Shown: positions 15,481 to 23,464, numbered from the stretch's first letter. The stretch is 51,690 nucleotides of DNA from JADLEX01 sp964586775 (GCA_964586775.1 CAZPJD010000302.1:1-51690), one strand, 5' to 3'. Numbers and translations are program-made. Notes: generated by a model from the sequence alone, not told the origin.

Positions 15481-16932
15481 TCACGCGCCCTTTTCGAAGA
15501 GCGCGTTGACGAAATCGAGGGCGTCGAAGGGGCGCAGGTCGTCGATCTTTTCGCCGATGCCGATGAAGCGGATGGGCACGTTCAGCTCGTCGCAAATGCC
15601 GACGATGCAGCCGCCCTTGGACGTGCCGTCGAGCTTCGTGAGGATGAGGCCCGACAGGTCGATGGCCTCGTTGAAGGTCTTGGCCTGCTGGATCGCGTTC
15701 TGGCCGGTGGTGGCGTCGAGGACAAGCACGGTTTCGTGCGGCGCGTCGGGCACGATCTTACCCATCACGCGCTTGGTCTTTTTCAGCTCTTCCATCAGGT
15801 TCGATTTGGTGTGCAGCCGCCCGGCCGTGTCCACGAGCACCACGTCGGCCCCGCGCGCCACCGCGGCCTGCACCGCGTCGAAGGCCACCGCCGACGGGTC
15901 CGCGCCCGACGCCTGTTTGATGATCTCGCAGCCGACGCGCTGGCTCCAGATTTCGAGCTGCTCGATCGCGGCGGCGCGGAAGGTGTCGCCCGCCGCCATG
16001 ATGACCTTTTTGCCCTCGCGGCTGAACTGCGCGGCCATCTTGCCGATCGTCGTCGTCTTTCCCACGCCGTTCACGCCCACGACCATGATGACGAAGGGCT
16101 TCTTGCCCGACGTCTCCAGCGGGATCGCCTCGGTCTTCATGATGTCGAGGATGAGTTCCTTGAGTACGGCGCGAAAGCCGTCCATATCCTCGATCTTGCG
16201 TTCCTTCACGAGCTTGCGGGCGTTTTCGAGCAGGTTGAATGCCGTCTGCACGCCGATGTCCGCGGTGATGAGCGCCTCTTCGAGATCCGCGTACAGATCC
16301 TCGTCGATCTTCGAGCGACCCGTCAGGATCGCGTCGATCTTGCCGACCAGCCCGCCCGCCGTCTTGGCGAGGCCCTGCTTCAGGCGCTGGAAGAGCGAGA
16401 GCTTCGGCGCTTCCTCGACGACTTCCCGGGCGGCCTCTTCCTCTTCTTCTTCTTCCTCTTCGGCGGCCTCGGCCAGCTCGGCGAGCTCGGCTTCGATCGC
16501 CTCGTCGTCGGGTTCTTCTTCATAAACAGGGACAGTCACCGGTTTTATTGCGTCGGCGACGGGAACGGGCTCCGCTTCGCGATCGAAACCGGGGACAGGC
16601 ACCGCTTCGCGTTGCCAGTCCCCGGTTTCGGCGAGCAGCTCGGCCTCGATGTCCTCGTCCGAGTCCGTCGCGTCCTCGTCCCGTTCGTCCTCGGCGGATT
16701 CGATTTCGCCGACGTCATCAGCCCCGGCGCGCCGCTCGACGAGACGCTTGCGTAGCCGCGTGAGGCGGATGAGCAGCCACATCAGGAACAGCGCCGCCAG
16801 CATCAGGTTCGGCGCGGTCGCCGTCGGGTTGATCAGTCCCGTCTGTTCGAGCACGGCGTTGAAGTCATTCAGCACCGGCGCCCAGAAACGGAGCAAAATC
16901 TCCCCGATCAGGGGGATGTCGAGCCAATTCAT
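15481..16932 (-). CDS. ftsY: Signal recognition particle receptor FtsY
   Basis: This 483-aa protein is the SRP receptor GTPase that docks ribosome-SRP complexes at the membrane. It has an N-terminal hydrophobic helix (LMLAALFLMWLLI, about residues 44-56), a long acidic linker with a poly-Glu run, then the N and G domains. GTPase motifs seen are VVGVNGVGKTTT (G1), GDTFRAAA, DTAGRLHT (G3) and TKLDGTSKGG (G4). E. coli FtsY lacks a true transmembrane helix; the helix here resembles the membrane-anchored forms of some other bacteria. The linker codons contain a long palindrome at 16584-16630. The seven-gene array follows with a gap of only 56 nt. The gene lies 110 nt downstream of rimM. Confidence 0.97.
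   Translation of the reverse strand: MNWLDIPLIGEILLRFWAPVLNDFNAVLEQTGLINPTATAPNLMLAALFLMWLLIRLTRLRKRLVERRAGADDVGEIESAEDERDEDATDSDEDIEAELLAETGDWQREAVPVPGFDREAEPVPVADAIKPVTVPVYEEEPDDEAIEAELAELAEAAEEEEEEEEEAAREVVEEAPKLSLFQRLKQGLAKTAGGLVGKIDAILTGRSKIDEDLYADLEEALITADIGVQTAFNLLENARKLVKERKIEDMDGFRAVLKELILDIMKTEAIPLETSGKKPFVIMVVGVNGVGKTTTIGKMAAQFSREGKKVIMAAGDTFRAAAIEQLEIWSQRVGCEIIKQASGADPSAVAFDAVQAAVARGADVVLVDTAGRLHTKSNLMEELKKTKRVMGKIVPDAPHETVLVLDATTGQNAIQQAKTFNEAIDLSGLILTKLDGTSKGGCIVGICDELNVPIRFIGIGEKIDDLRPFDALDFVNALFEKGA
16584..16630. repeat. REP-like palindrome within the ftsY coding region
   Basis: Two 22-nt arms (16584-16605 and 16609-16630) are inverted copies matching at 20 of 22 positions around a 3-nt loop; the outer 12 bp are perfect. 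The core GGGGACAGGCACC...GCCAGTCCCC resembles REP/BIME-type palindromes. A shorter related piece (GGGACAGTCACCGG) lies nearby at about 16528-16541. The element falls in the unstructured acidic linker and keeps the frame open. Confidence 0.75.
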
Positions 16933-16980
16933 GGTTTGATCCGTAAATGCGTGGAACGCGTCCCGGTGGCGCGCGCGAAC

Positions 16981-17009
16981 GATCTACAATAATTGGGGGG
17001 CGAACTCAA
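16981..17009 (-). promoter_or_regulatory. Weak candidate promoter for ftsY
   Basis: Minus-strand TTGAGT (17004-17009) and TAGATC (16981-16986) are 17 nt apart in the 110-nt gap between rimM and ftsY. The -10 match is poor, and the gene may instead be read through from rimM. Confidence 0.3.
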
Positions 17010-17042
17010 CCGAGCCGGCGAACGCACCCGCACCGGGCGCGA

Positions 17043-17579
17043 TCACCGTTCGACGGCGGCCCAGGGCGTGAGGAGGATGCGCCGAGCATCGCGGTCGATG
17101 CTCTCGATCGCGTCGTCGATATAGGGGATGAACCGCTCGCCGGGTCCCTCGCCGACCACGAGCACGTCGTTGCTGCCCGTGGCGAACAGGCGCGTGACGA
17201 CGCCGATCGCCGCGCCACGATGGTCGATGACGGTCATGCCTTCGAGTTCGTACCAATAGAACTCGCCATCGGCGAGCGGTGCGATGTCGTCCGAGCGCGC
17301 GAACACCTGCGCGCCGATCCACGGCTCGACGTCCTCGATGCGTTCGAGGCCCGCGAGTTTCATGATGGAAAAACCGCGCTGGGGGCGCGAACGTTCGACG
17401 TCGAACTCGCGCTCGGCGTCCGCGCGGCGCAGCACCACGCGGCTCACGCGATCGAGATTCTCGGAGACCCCCGCGGGCGGATGCGCGCGAAACTCCCCGC
17501 GCAGGCCGTGCGGCTTGGTCACGGTGGCGAGGAGAACGAGGGATGCACCGGAACGGTCGGGGCGCGGCCCGTCCGTCAA
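17043..17579 (-). CDS. rimM: Ribosome maturation factor RimM
   Basis: The 178-aa protein helps assemble the head of the 30S subunit and binds ribosomal protein S19. It has the N-terminal RimM beta-barrel (LLATVTKPHGLRGEFRAHP, then LAGLERIEDVEPWIGAQVFA) and the C-terminal PRC-barrel (FYWYELEGMTVIDHRGAAIGVV, ending FIPYIDDAIESIDRDARRILLTPWA). The length is typical. The ATG overlaps the stop of the KH gene by 4 nt. In most bacteria trmD and rplS follow rimM; here ftsY follows instead. Confidence 0.95.
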   Translation of the reverse strand: MTDGPRPDRSGASLVLLATVTKPHGLRGEFRAHPPAGVSENLDRVSRVVLRRADAEREFDVERSRPQRGFSIMKLAGLERIEDVEPWIGAQVFARSDDIAPLADGEFYWYELEGMTVIDHRGAAIGVVTRLFATGSNDVLVVGEGPGERFIPYIDDAIESIDRDARRILLTPWAAVER

Positions 17580-17863
17580 TCCAGAATCTCCAGCTCGTAC
17601 CGGTGCCGGTCGCGAACGCCCGCCGCGGTCAGCAGGGCGCGAATCGCCCGGGCGGTTCGCCCCCCACGACCGATGACCTTGCCCAGATCGTCGGGCGCGA
17701 CGCGCAGTTCGAGGTGCGTCTCCTGGTCGCCGTCGTCGATCGTGATCTCGACGCTGTCGGGCTCGTCCACGAGGGCGCGCGCGACATGCTCCACCAGATC
17801 GGCGACGCGGTCGGCCTTTTCGGTGTCCGGGTCGGACGCGGTCATGTCTTCGGTGTCGGTCAT
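17576..17863 (-). CDS. khpA: KH-domain RNA-binding protein (KhpA-type)
   Basis: This 95-aa protein has one KH domain with the GKVIGRGGRTARAIR loop (GxxG type), which binds single-stranded RNA. KhpA-type proteins are encoded between rpsP and rimM in many bacteria, the same place as here. The N-terminus is about 15 residues longer than usual; a second ATG at residue 7 is an alternative start. It ends in the 4-nt overlap with rimM and begins 13 nt after the rpsP stop. Confidence 0.9.
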   Translation of the reverse strand: MTDTEDMTASDPDTEKADRVADLVEHVARALVDEPDSVEITIDDGDQETHLELRVAPDDLGKVIGRGGRTARAIRALLTAAGVRDRHRYELEILD

Positions 17864-17876
17864 GCCCGGCTCCGAA

Positions 17877-18116
17877 TCACAGGCCCTTGGCCTTCATGAG
17901 GCTCTTCACCGTCACCGAGGGCTGCGCACCTTTGGCGATCCAGTCCTTGAGCGCGTCTTCCTGAAACACCACGCCGTCGGTCGCCTTCATCGGGTCATAG
18001 TGCCCGATCTGATCGACGAAGCGGCCTTCGCGCGGGCTGCGCGAATCCGCCACGACGATGCGGTAGAAGGGAGCCTTTTTCGCGCCCATGCGGCGCAGTC
18101 GGATATGGAGAGCCAT
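17877..18116 (-). CDS. rpsP: Small ribosomal subunit protein bS16
   Basis: A 79-aa protein with the full S16 signature: MALHIRLRRMGAKKAPFYRIVVADSR at the start, RFVDQIGHYDP in the middle, and DWIAKGAQPSVTVKSLM near the C-terminus. It is needed for 30S assembly. It is the second gene of the ffh-rpsP-KH-rimM unit and is separated from ffh by 158 nt holding a row of hairpins. Confidence 0.97.
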   Translation of the reverse strand: MALHIRLRRMGAKKAPFYRIVVADSRSPREGRFVDQIGHYDPMKATDGVVFQEDALKDWIAKGAQPSVTVKSLMKAKGL

Positions 18117-18162
18117 CGCATCTGTCCTTTCGCGTCCCGGTCGAATTCCGGCCGGAGCCGTT

Positions 18163-18284
18163 CGGCCGCCAAGCGGCCCTTGTTGTTGTCGGCCGCCTTT
18201 GCGGCCCCAATGTTGTCGGCCGCCTTTGCGGCCCCAATGTTGTCGGTCGCTACGCGACCGTGTTCATGTCGGCACTAGTGCCGT
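18163..18284 (-). repeat. Row of five hairpins between ffh and rpsP
   Basis: Read as RNA on the minus strand, the gap holds successive short stem-loops. These are CGGCAC/GTGCCG (spanning the ffh stop), GGTCGC/GCGACC, GGCCGC/GCGGCC twice, and GGCCGC/GCGGCC again with a different loop. Several are separated by a shared linker, GACAACATTGG or a shortened form. The two central units are identical 27-bp tandem copies (about 18186-18239). The stems differ in sequence but keep pairing (compensatory changes), which argues for selection on RNA structure. Confidence 0.75.
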
Positions 18285-19669
18285 TTCTTCTTGCGCACCG
18301 CTTTCATGGCGGCCTTCGCCGCTCCGCCGCCCGCGCCGGGGATTTTCATCCCGCCGGGCATGCGACCGGCCGCGCCCATCTTCGTCATCTGCGTGATCAT
18401 CGTGCGAGCCTGCTGGTACTTCTTCACCAGATTGTTCACGTCCTGGATCGTCGCACCGGCACCGCGCGCCACGCGGTTTCGCCGCGAGCCGTTGAGCACC
18501 GTGTGATCGCGGCGCTCTTCGTGCGTCATCGAGTTGATCATCGCCTCGATCTTCACCAGCTCGCGCTCGTCGGGCTGCATGCCCATGACCGCTTTCATCT
18601 TGTTCATGCCCGGCAACATCGACATGAGCTGGTCGAGGCTGCCCATCTTGCGCACCTGACGGAGCTGATCGCGGAAGTCCTCGAGGGTGAACTCGTTCTT
18701 GCGGAGCTTGCGCTCCATCTCCTCGGCGGCCTTTTCGTCCATCATGGACTCGGCGCGCTCGATGAGCGTCATGATGTCGCCCATGTCGAGGATGCGCCCG
18801 GCCATGCGGTCGGGATGGAAAGCCTCCAGCGCCTCCATTTTCTCGCCGACGCCGACGAGCTTGACGGGCTTGCCCAGCACCGACTTGATCGAGAGCGCCG
18901 CGCCGCCGCGCGCGTCCGAGTCCATCTTCGTCAGCACGACGCCGGTGATTTCGACGCGGTCGTTGAAGGTCTTGGCGACGTTGACCGCTTCCTGGCCGGT
19001 CATGGCGTCGGCGACGAAGAGGATCTCGGACGGCTTCATCGAAGCCTTGATGTCCTCCAGCTCCTTCATCATCGCGTCGTCGATCGACAGACGGCCGGCG
19101 GTGTCGATCAGCAGCACGTCGTGGCCGTAGCGCTCGGCTTCCTCGCGGGCGAGGCGGCAGATGTCGCGCGGGTTCATGCCGGGTCGCGAATCGTAGACCG
19201 GCATGTCGAGCTGCGCGCCGAGCGTTTTGAGCTGGTCGATGGCCGCCGGGCGGTAGACGTCCGCGGGTACCAGGTAGGGGCGGCGGCCCTTGCGGCGCAA
19301 GAACAGCGCGGTCTTGCCGACGCTGGTCGTCTTACCGGAACCCTGAAGGCCCACGAACATGATGGGGATGGGCTTGGGACCGGAGAGCACCAGCTCCTGC
19401 CCTTTGCCGCCCATCAACTCGGCGAGCTCGTCGTGCACGATTTTGACGAATTGCTGGCCGGGCGAGAGGCTTTTCATGACCTCGACGCCCATGGCGCGCT
19501 CCTGCACACGGGCGAGGAAGTCGCGCACGACGCGGAAATTCACGTCCGCCTCGAGAAGGCTCATGCGAACCTCCTTGAGGGCGTCTTGGATATTCGATTC
19601 CGTCAGCTTCCCGTGTCCGCGCAGTTGCTTGAACACGCCGGATAGCCGATCCGACAAACTCTCGAACAT
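18275..19669 (-). CDS. ffh: Signal recognition particle protein Ffh (SRP54)
   Basis: The 464-aa SRP GTPase binds signal sequences and 4.5S RNA and delivers ribosomes to FtsY. The N domain (MFESLSDRLSGVFKQLRG) is followed by the G domain with VGLQGSGKTTSVGK (G1), ADVYRPAA, DTAGRLSIDD (G3) and TKMDSDARGG (G4). The methionine-rich M domain includes MGSLDQLMSMLPGMNKMK and SRRNRVARGAG, which contacts the RNA. It ends in a basic, Gly-rich tail with KKKRH. The length is normal. It is the first gene of the ribosome/SRP unit, preceded by a good promoter at 19732-19761. Confidence 0.98.
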   Translation of the reverse strand: MFESLSDRLSGVFKQLRGHGKLTESNIQDALKEVRMSLLEADVNFRVVRDFLARVQERAMGVEVMKSLSPGQQFVKIVHDELAELMGGKGQELVLSGPKPIPIMFVGLQGSGKTTSVGKTALFLRRKGRRPYLVPADVYRPAAIDQLKTLGAQLDMPVYDSRPGMNPRDICRLAREEAERYGHDVLLIDTAGRLSIDDAMMKELEDIKASMKPSEILFVADAMTGQEAVNVAKTFNDRVEITGVVLTKMDSDARGGAALSIKSVLGKPVKLVGVGEKMEALEAFHPDRMAGRILDMGDIMTLIERAESMMDEKAAEEMERKLRKNEFTLEDFRDQLRQVRKMGSLDQLMSMLPGMNKMKAVMGMQPDERELVKIEAMINSMTHEERRDHTVLNGSRRNRVARGAGATIQDVNNLVKKYQQARTMITQMTKMGAAGRMPGGMKIPGAGGGAAKAAMKAVRKKKRH

Positions 19670-19731
19670 GCCTGATTTCCGCGTTGCAAAAACACGTCAC
19701 CGACGCACCTGCGCCCGGCGACAAGCGGCGG

Positions 19732-19761
19732 AATATAATCGTCCGGTCCCGCGAAAGTCAA
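19732..19761 (-). promoter_or_regulatory. Sigma-70-type promoter of ffh
   Basis: On the minus strand TTGACT (19756-19761) and TATATT (19732-19737) are 18 nt apart. The -10 matches consensus at five of six positions. The site lies in the 105-nt gap after nagZ, so ffh has its own promoter. Confidence 0.6.
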
Positions 19762-19774
19762 GGCGAACGAGCCA

Positions 19775-20833
19775 TCACTCCGCGGCACGCGCCCGGATGA
19801 CCGCCGCAAGCTCGCGGTGCTCGTCGCACCCGACGACCGACAGCGGCGGCCTCACGCGAAATGGGAATTCGCCGAACATGCGCTCGAGGCGGCGAAACGA
19901 CGTGTCGATCCGGGAGCGCGGAAGAGCCCCGGCCCGAACGGCGTCGAACAGCCCGCGGTATGCGGCCTCCTGGGCTTCGACGCTTTTACACACGAGCAGG
20001 GTGTCGCAACCGGCGGCGACGGCAAGCGGCGCGGAGACCTCGTACGGAAAGTGCTTCGCCACCGCTCCCATCTCCAAATCGTCGCTCACGATCACGCCGT
20101 CGTAGGGCAGCGCGCGCGCCAGCGATTCGAGCACCACCGGCGAGAGCGTCGCGGGGCGATCGGCATCGAGCGCCGGCCACAGGACGTGCGCGCTCATGAT
20201 CGACGCCACGCCCGCGCGCGCCGCCGCGGCAAAGGGCACGAGTTCGACCGCGTCGAGGCGGGCCCGGTCGTGGCCGAGAACCGGCAGGTCGAGGTGCGAA
20301 TCGACGTCGGTGTCGCCGTGGCCGGGGAAATGCTTGGCGCACGCCGCCACGCCGCCGCCCTGCATGCCCTCGATCACGGCGACGCAAAACCGCGCGACCG
20401 TTTGCGCGTCAGCCGAAAACGCGCGCGCGCCGATGACGGGGTTGGCCGGATTCGTGTTCACGTCGGCGACCGGCGCGAAGTTCTGATCCACGCCCACGGC
20501 GGCGAGTTCCGCCGCCATCGCCGCCCCCATGCGCCGCGCGAGGCCCGCGTCGCCCGTGCCCCCGAGCGTCGCCATGTCGGGCCAGACGGTGAACGGCTCT
20601 CGGAACCGCTGCACGGGCCCGCCCTCGTGATCGACGCACACCCACAGCCGTTCGCGCGGCGACATCTCGCGCAAGCGCGCGACCAGATCGCGCACCTGCT
20701 CGGGCGATTCGTAGTTGCGGGTGAAGAGGATGACGCCGCCCGCACCCAGTTGGCGCAGGGCGAAGCGGATTTCGTCGCCGGGCTCGATCCCCGAAAAGCC
20801 GACGATCAGGAGTCGGCCGACCTCGCCGGGCAT
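19775..20833 (-). CDS. nagZ: Beta-N-acetylhexosaminidase (GH3, NagZ-type)
   Basis: A 352-aa cytoplasmic-type GH3 enzyme with no signal peptide. It has the NagZ hallmark loop KHFPGHGDT (167-175) followed by DVDSH (176-180), which supplies the His general acid/base, and SDDLEMGA (250-257), where Asp251 is the likely nucleophile. NagZ removes N-acetylglucosamine from 1,6-anhydro-muropeptides in peptidoglycan recycling. The gene begins 16 nt after the stop of the receiver-HATPase gene, so the two are probably cotranscribed. No other recycling gene is nearby. Confidence 0.93.
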   Translation of the reverse strand: MPGEVGRLLIVGFSGIEPGDEIRFALRQLGAGGVILFTRNYESPEQVRDLVARLREMSPRERLWVCVDHEGGPVQRFREPFTVWPDMATLGGTGDAGLARRMGAAMAAELAAVGVDQNFAPVADVNTNPANPVIGARAFSADAQTVARFCVAVIEGMQGGGVAACAKHFPGHGDTDVDSHLDLPVLGHDRARLDAVELVPFAAAARAGVASIMSAHVLWPALDADRPATLSPVVLESLARALPYDGVIVSDDLEMGAVAKHFPYEVSAPLAVAAGCDTLLVCKSVEAQEAAYRGLFDAVRAGALPRSRIDTSFRRLERMFGEFPFRVRPPLSVVGCDEHRELAAVIRARAAE

Positions 20834-20849
20834 GGCGGAACCGGCCGCG

Positions 20850-21758
20850 TCACGCGCCCGCGGGCGGCTGCGTGAGCGTCTTGGCCATGAAGACGTGGTT
20901 GCCCTTGTCGTTGAACTTGATCGAGTCGAACATGACCTGCGCGAGCAGCAGGCCGCGACCGTGATGAAGCAGCTCGTCGATGCCCGTGGCGTTCTCCAGC
21001 GTCGCGCGCCAGTCGAACCCCGGACCTTCGTCCACCACGTCGCACTCCACCCGCTCGCCCACGCGGCGGATCGACACGCGCACCCGCCGTTCGGAGTACT
21101 CCGGATGCGACGAGCGCGACTTCACGAACTCCATGTACTGGTGGATGTCGGGCAATTCGCTCTTGCGTTCGTAGCCGATCTCCAGATTGCCGTGCTCGAT
21201 GGCGTTCACCAGGATCTCGAGCAGACCGAGCTTGAAATCGTCGTCGCGGATCCCCATGAGACGCATGATGCGCTCGACCATGCGGTTCGCCGCGAGAAGG
21301 TCGTTTTCGAGCGCCATGTCCACCCGGTCGAGGGACATGGGCAGGTCTTCGATGATGACGCCCTTGCTCTCGCGACGCAGCCACGCGAGCCGCTCCATGC
21401 GGTCGAGAATGCCGTCCACGCGCTGCGGCGCGAAGGGTTTGACGAGATAATCGACGACGCCGAGCTGGGCCGCCTTGATCGCGGTGTTTTCGTCGGAAAA
21501 GCCGGTCATGACCACGACAAAGAGCATCGGGTTCTGGTCGCGGATCTTGGCCAGCATCTCGAGGCCGTTCATGCGCGGCATGACGATGTCGGTGAAGACC
21601 AGATCGGGCTTGTCTTTCTCGAATCGCTCGAGCCCGTAGATGCCGTCCACGGCGGACGAAACGTCATAGCCTCGGCGCGCCAGATAGGTCTGCATCAGGT
21701 CGCGAACGGTCTGTTCGTCGTCCACGATCAGAATCTTGTTGATGAATCGTTCCGACAC
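20850..21758 (-). CDS. Response regulator with HATPase output domain
   Basis: The 302-aa protein starts with GTG. It joins an N-terminal receiver domain (Asp13/Asp14, phosphoacceptor Asp57 in FTDIVMPRMNG, Thr85, Lys107 in LVKPF) to a C-terminal ATP-binding domain of the RsbW/anti-sigma kinase type (VNAIEHGN 184-191, DEGPGFDW 243-250, GRGL 267-270). There is no histidine phosphoacceptor domain, so it is not a hybrid histidine kinase. Such receiver-HATPase proteins often control partner-switching cascades. No STAS-domain or PP2C partner is encoded nearby; the downstream gene is nagZ. Confidence 0.88.
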   Translation of the reverse strand: MSERFINKILIVDDEQTVRDLMQTYLARRGYDVSSAVDGIYGLERFEKDKPDLVFTDIVMPRMNGLEMLAKIRDQNPMLFVVVMTGFSDENTAIKAAQLGVVDYLVKPFAPQRVDGILDRMERLAWLRRESKGVIIEDLPMSLDRVDMALENDLLAANRMVERIMRLMGIRDDDFKLGLLEILVNAIEHGNLEIGYERKSELPDIHQYMEFVKSRSSHPEYSERRVRVSIRRVGERVECDVVDEGPGFDWRATLENATGIDELLHHGRGLLLAQVMFDSIKFNDKGNHVFMAKTLTQPPAGA

Positions 21759-22018
21759 GTCGACCTCGAATTTCGCGGTGAAAATGATATCGAAAACTCC
21801 CGCACGTTACCCGAATCGCCGGAGCCGATCAATTGGATTTGGGTATCGTGACGCGCCCGCGCGACGATCGGCATGGCGGTCCCGGAGGACTCCCCGGAGT
21901 TCCGCCGCAAGGTCATGCCCATGCCGGGCGCACAAATCGCAATCTCGTCGGGTCTTCGGGCCCGGCGCGCTTTCGTCTCGGGCCGGTCTTGCGCGCCGAA
22001 ACGCATTCCGACGAGCAC

Positions 22019-22576
22019 CTACTTCGAGCCGGACGTCGTCGCGTCCGCGGCCGACGGGGCCGGTGGCGCGGTCGGCGTGGGCGGTGCCGCCGGTGACGCG
22101 GCTGGCGTCGCTCCGGGAGTCGCAGTGGAGCCCGGCGCGTTGTCTGCAGGCGCGACCGGGGAGGGCGGTGCGGGCTTGGGCGCGCGCGGCGCGGGACCGG
22201 CGAGCAGGAGCTTGGTGCCTTCGTTGATGCCCTCGATGGCCTTGCCGCCGTCCTTCACGAGGAACTCGTACTTCTCTGACTCGCCGTTGATCGCCACCAC
22301 ATAGTGTACGAGCGCGCATCCGGCGCAGTCCGACGGGCCGGGGTAGGCGCGCCACCCTTTTTCGTCCACGCGCGCGCCTTTTCCGCGCATGCTGGCGATT
22401 CCCTGCGCAATTCGTTCACTCAGCTTGAGGCCCTCGCCGACGGACCAGTTCTGCACCGCGTCGATCGGCCCCTTCGCCTGCTCCGCGGGCAGCGAACCGT
22501 CGTCCACCGGTTTTTGGCACGCGCCGAGCGCGATGGCGAACATGGCGACCACGATGAGGAGTCGAATCGTCTTCAA
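22019..22576 (-). CDS. Lipoprotein with Pro/Ala-rich C-terminus
   Basis: About 185 aa from the TTG at 22576, which follows a GGGGG Shine-Dalgarno and gives a classic lipoprotein signal (KTIRLLIVVAMFAIALGAC, lipobox LGAC). A TTG 4 codons upstream is possible. The mature part has a folded region of about 100 residues with a CAGC motif (YPGPSDCAGCALVHYVVAING), followed by about 60 residues rich in Pro, Ala and Thr. The function is unknown. The 260 nt between this gene and the receiver-HATPase gene downstream holds no convincing reading frame. Confidence 0.7.
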   Translation of the reverse strand: MKTIRLLIVVAMFAIALGACQKPVDDGSLPAEQAKGPIDAVQNWSVGEGLKLSERIAQGIASMRGKGARVDEKGWRAYPGPSDCAGCALVHYVVAINGESEKYEFLVKDGGKAIEGINEGTKLLLAGPAPRAPKPAPPSPVAPADNAPGSTATPGATPAASPAAPPTPTAPPAPSAADATTSGSK

Positions 22577-22609
22577 GAAAGCCCCCAAAACGGCCTCTTT
22601 CGACCGAGA

Positions 22610-22637
22610 AATAAAACGCGGATTCAGAATTCGCCAA
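22610..22637 (-). promoter_or_regulatory. Weak candidate promoter of the lipoprotein gene
   Basis: On the minus strand TTGGCG (22632-22637) and TTTATT (22610-22615) are 16 nt apart, placed 34-61 nt before the TTG start. Confidence 0.3.
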
Positions 22638-22730
22638 CATAGCGAATGCGCCAGTGCGGGTCAAACCGATGTGCGACTCGAAACGGTCCGGTTCTCCTCG
22701 GCGTGCTGGGCACCGAAGATTTCGCTCGAT

Positions 22731-23207
22731 TCAGTCTCTCGGATTCGCGTTCCGGAGCGCGTCCAAAGCCGCCGCGATGCGTTCGCAAATACCGTTGCGC
22801 AGATTTCCGTCCAGTTTGCGGACGGGATCGGGATGATTCCATGGAGAGCGGTTGGGTACCGGATCGACGTCGGGATTGCGCGGGATCAGATGGAAATGCA
22901 CGTGAGGTTCCGCATTCCCCAAAATCGCGTAATTGACGCGCGGAACCGCCATGGCTTCTGCGATCGCTCGCGCGGCAAGCCTTGCGTCGAGGATGAAATC
23001 AAACGCGAGATCGTCCGACATCAGGGCGAAGTCCTCGGCGTGCTCGTTGAGCGCCAGGATGCACCGTCCCGGAAAGCGGGCATCGTCGTAGAGGCCGAGC
23101 GTCGACACGTTCAGCGATGCGACGGGCAGCCACAGAGCGAAGCCGCAGTGAGAACAACTGAATCCGCGTGGTGCAGACTCAGCGATTCGCGATATCGAGC
23201 TGGACAT
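22731..23207 (-). CDS. HIT-family nucleotide hydrolase/transferase
   Basis: The 158-aa protein has the histidine triad HVHFHL (102-107), the catalytic signature of HIT enzymes that cleave AMP or other nucleotidyl groups from phosphoester, phosphoramidate or protein adducts. The N-terminal CSHC pair (18-21) may bind zinc, as in several HIT proteins. It is the last gene of a three-gene minus-strand unit and overlaps the HTH gene by 29 nt. Pairing with a nucleotidyltransferase two genes upstream is suggestive of adding and removing a nucleotide mark. Confidence 0.85.
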   Translation of the reverse strand: MSSSISRIAESAPRGFSCSHCGFALWLPVASLNVSTLGLYDDARFPGRCILALNEHAEDFALMSDDLAFDFILDARLAARAIAEAMAVPRVNYAILGNAEPHVHFHLIPRNPDVDPVPNRSPWNHPDPVRKLDGNLRNGICERIAAALDALRNANPRD

Positions 23208-23427
23208 CTATGCGAAATCCCAATGCCTCGGCGACGCGAAACGCCGTTTCGAGAGACCAGTGTTGGCGGGCGAAAAGCATCTCGGCTCCCGAGGGGACCA
23301 TGTGGAGCCGTTCCGCAACGTCGCGGGGTGCCTGATGGACGCGCTCCAACTCTCGGTCCACTTCCGCTCGAATCTGATCGAGGATCTCCGTCTCCCGGGC
23401 CGTAGGCTCGTGAATGACAGGCGCCAT
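23179..23427 (-). CDS. Small XRE-like helix-turn-helix protein
   Basis: This 82-aa protein has a charged helical N-terminus (REIL-type residues 12-30) and an XRE/HigA-like helix-turn-helix (PRDVAERLHMVPSGAEMLFARQHWSLETAFRVAEALGFRIDVQL). The length and architecture match antitoxin-like or autoregulatory DNA-binding proteins. A strong Shine-Dalgarno (AAGGAGGTGG) precedes the ATG. It lies between a nucleotidyltransferase and a HIT enzyme and probably regulates both. Confidence 0.75.
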   Translation of the reverse strand: MAPVIHEPTARETEILDQIRAEVDRELERVHQAPRDVAERLHMVPSGAEMLFARQHWSLETAFRVAEALGFRIDVQLDIANR

Positions 23428-23464
23428 GGGTTACCACCTCCTTAAAAGTGCATCGGCACGCACG

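Noticed and set aside
18186..18239. CRISPR-like repeats
   Set aside because: Two direct 27-bp copies without spacers and with internal hairpins; not a CRISPR array, and no cas genes.
21728..22018. 96-aa minus-strand frame between the lipoprotein and the receiver-HATPase gene
   Set aside because: It overlaps the start of the receiver-HATPase gene, has no motif and no signal; more likely leader sequence.
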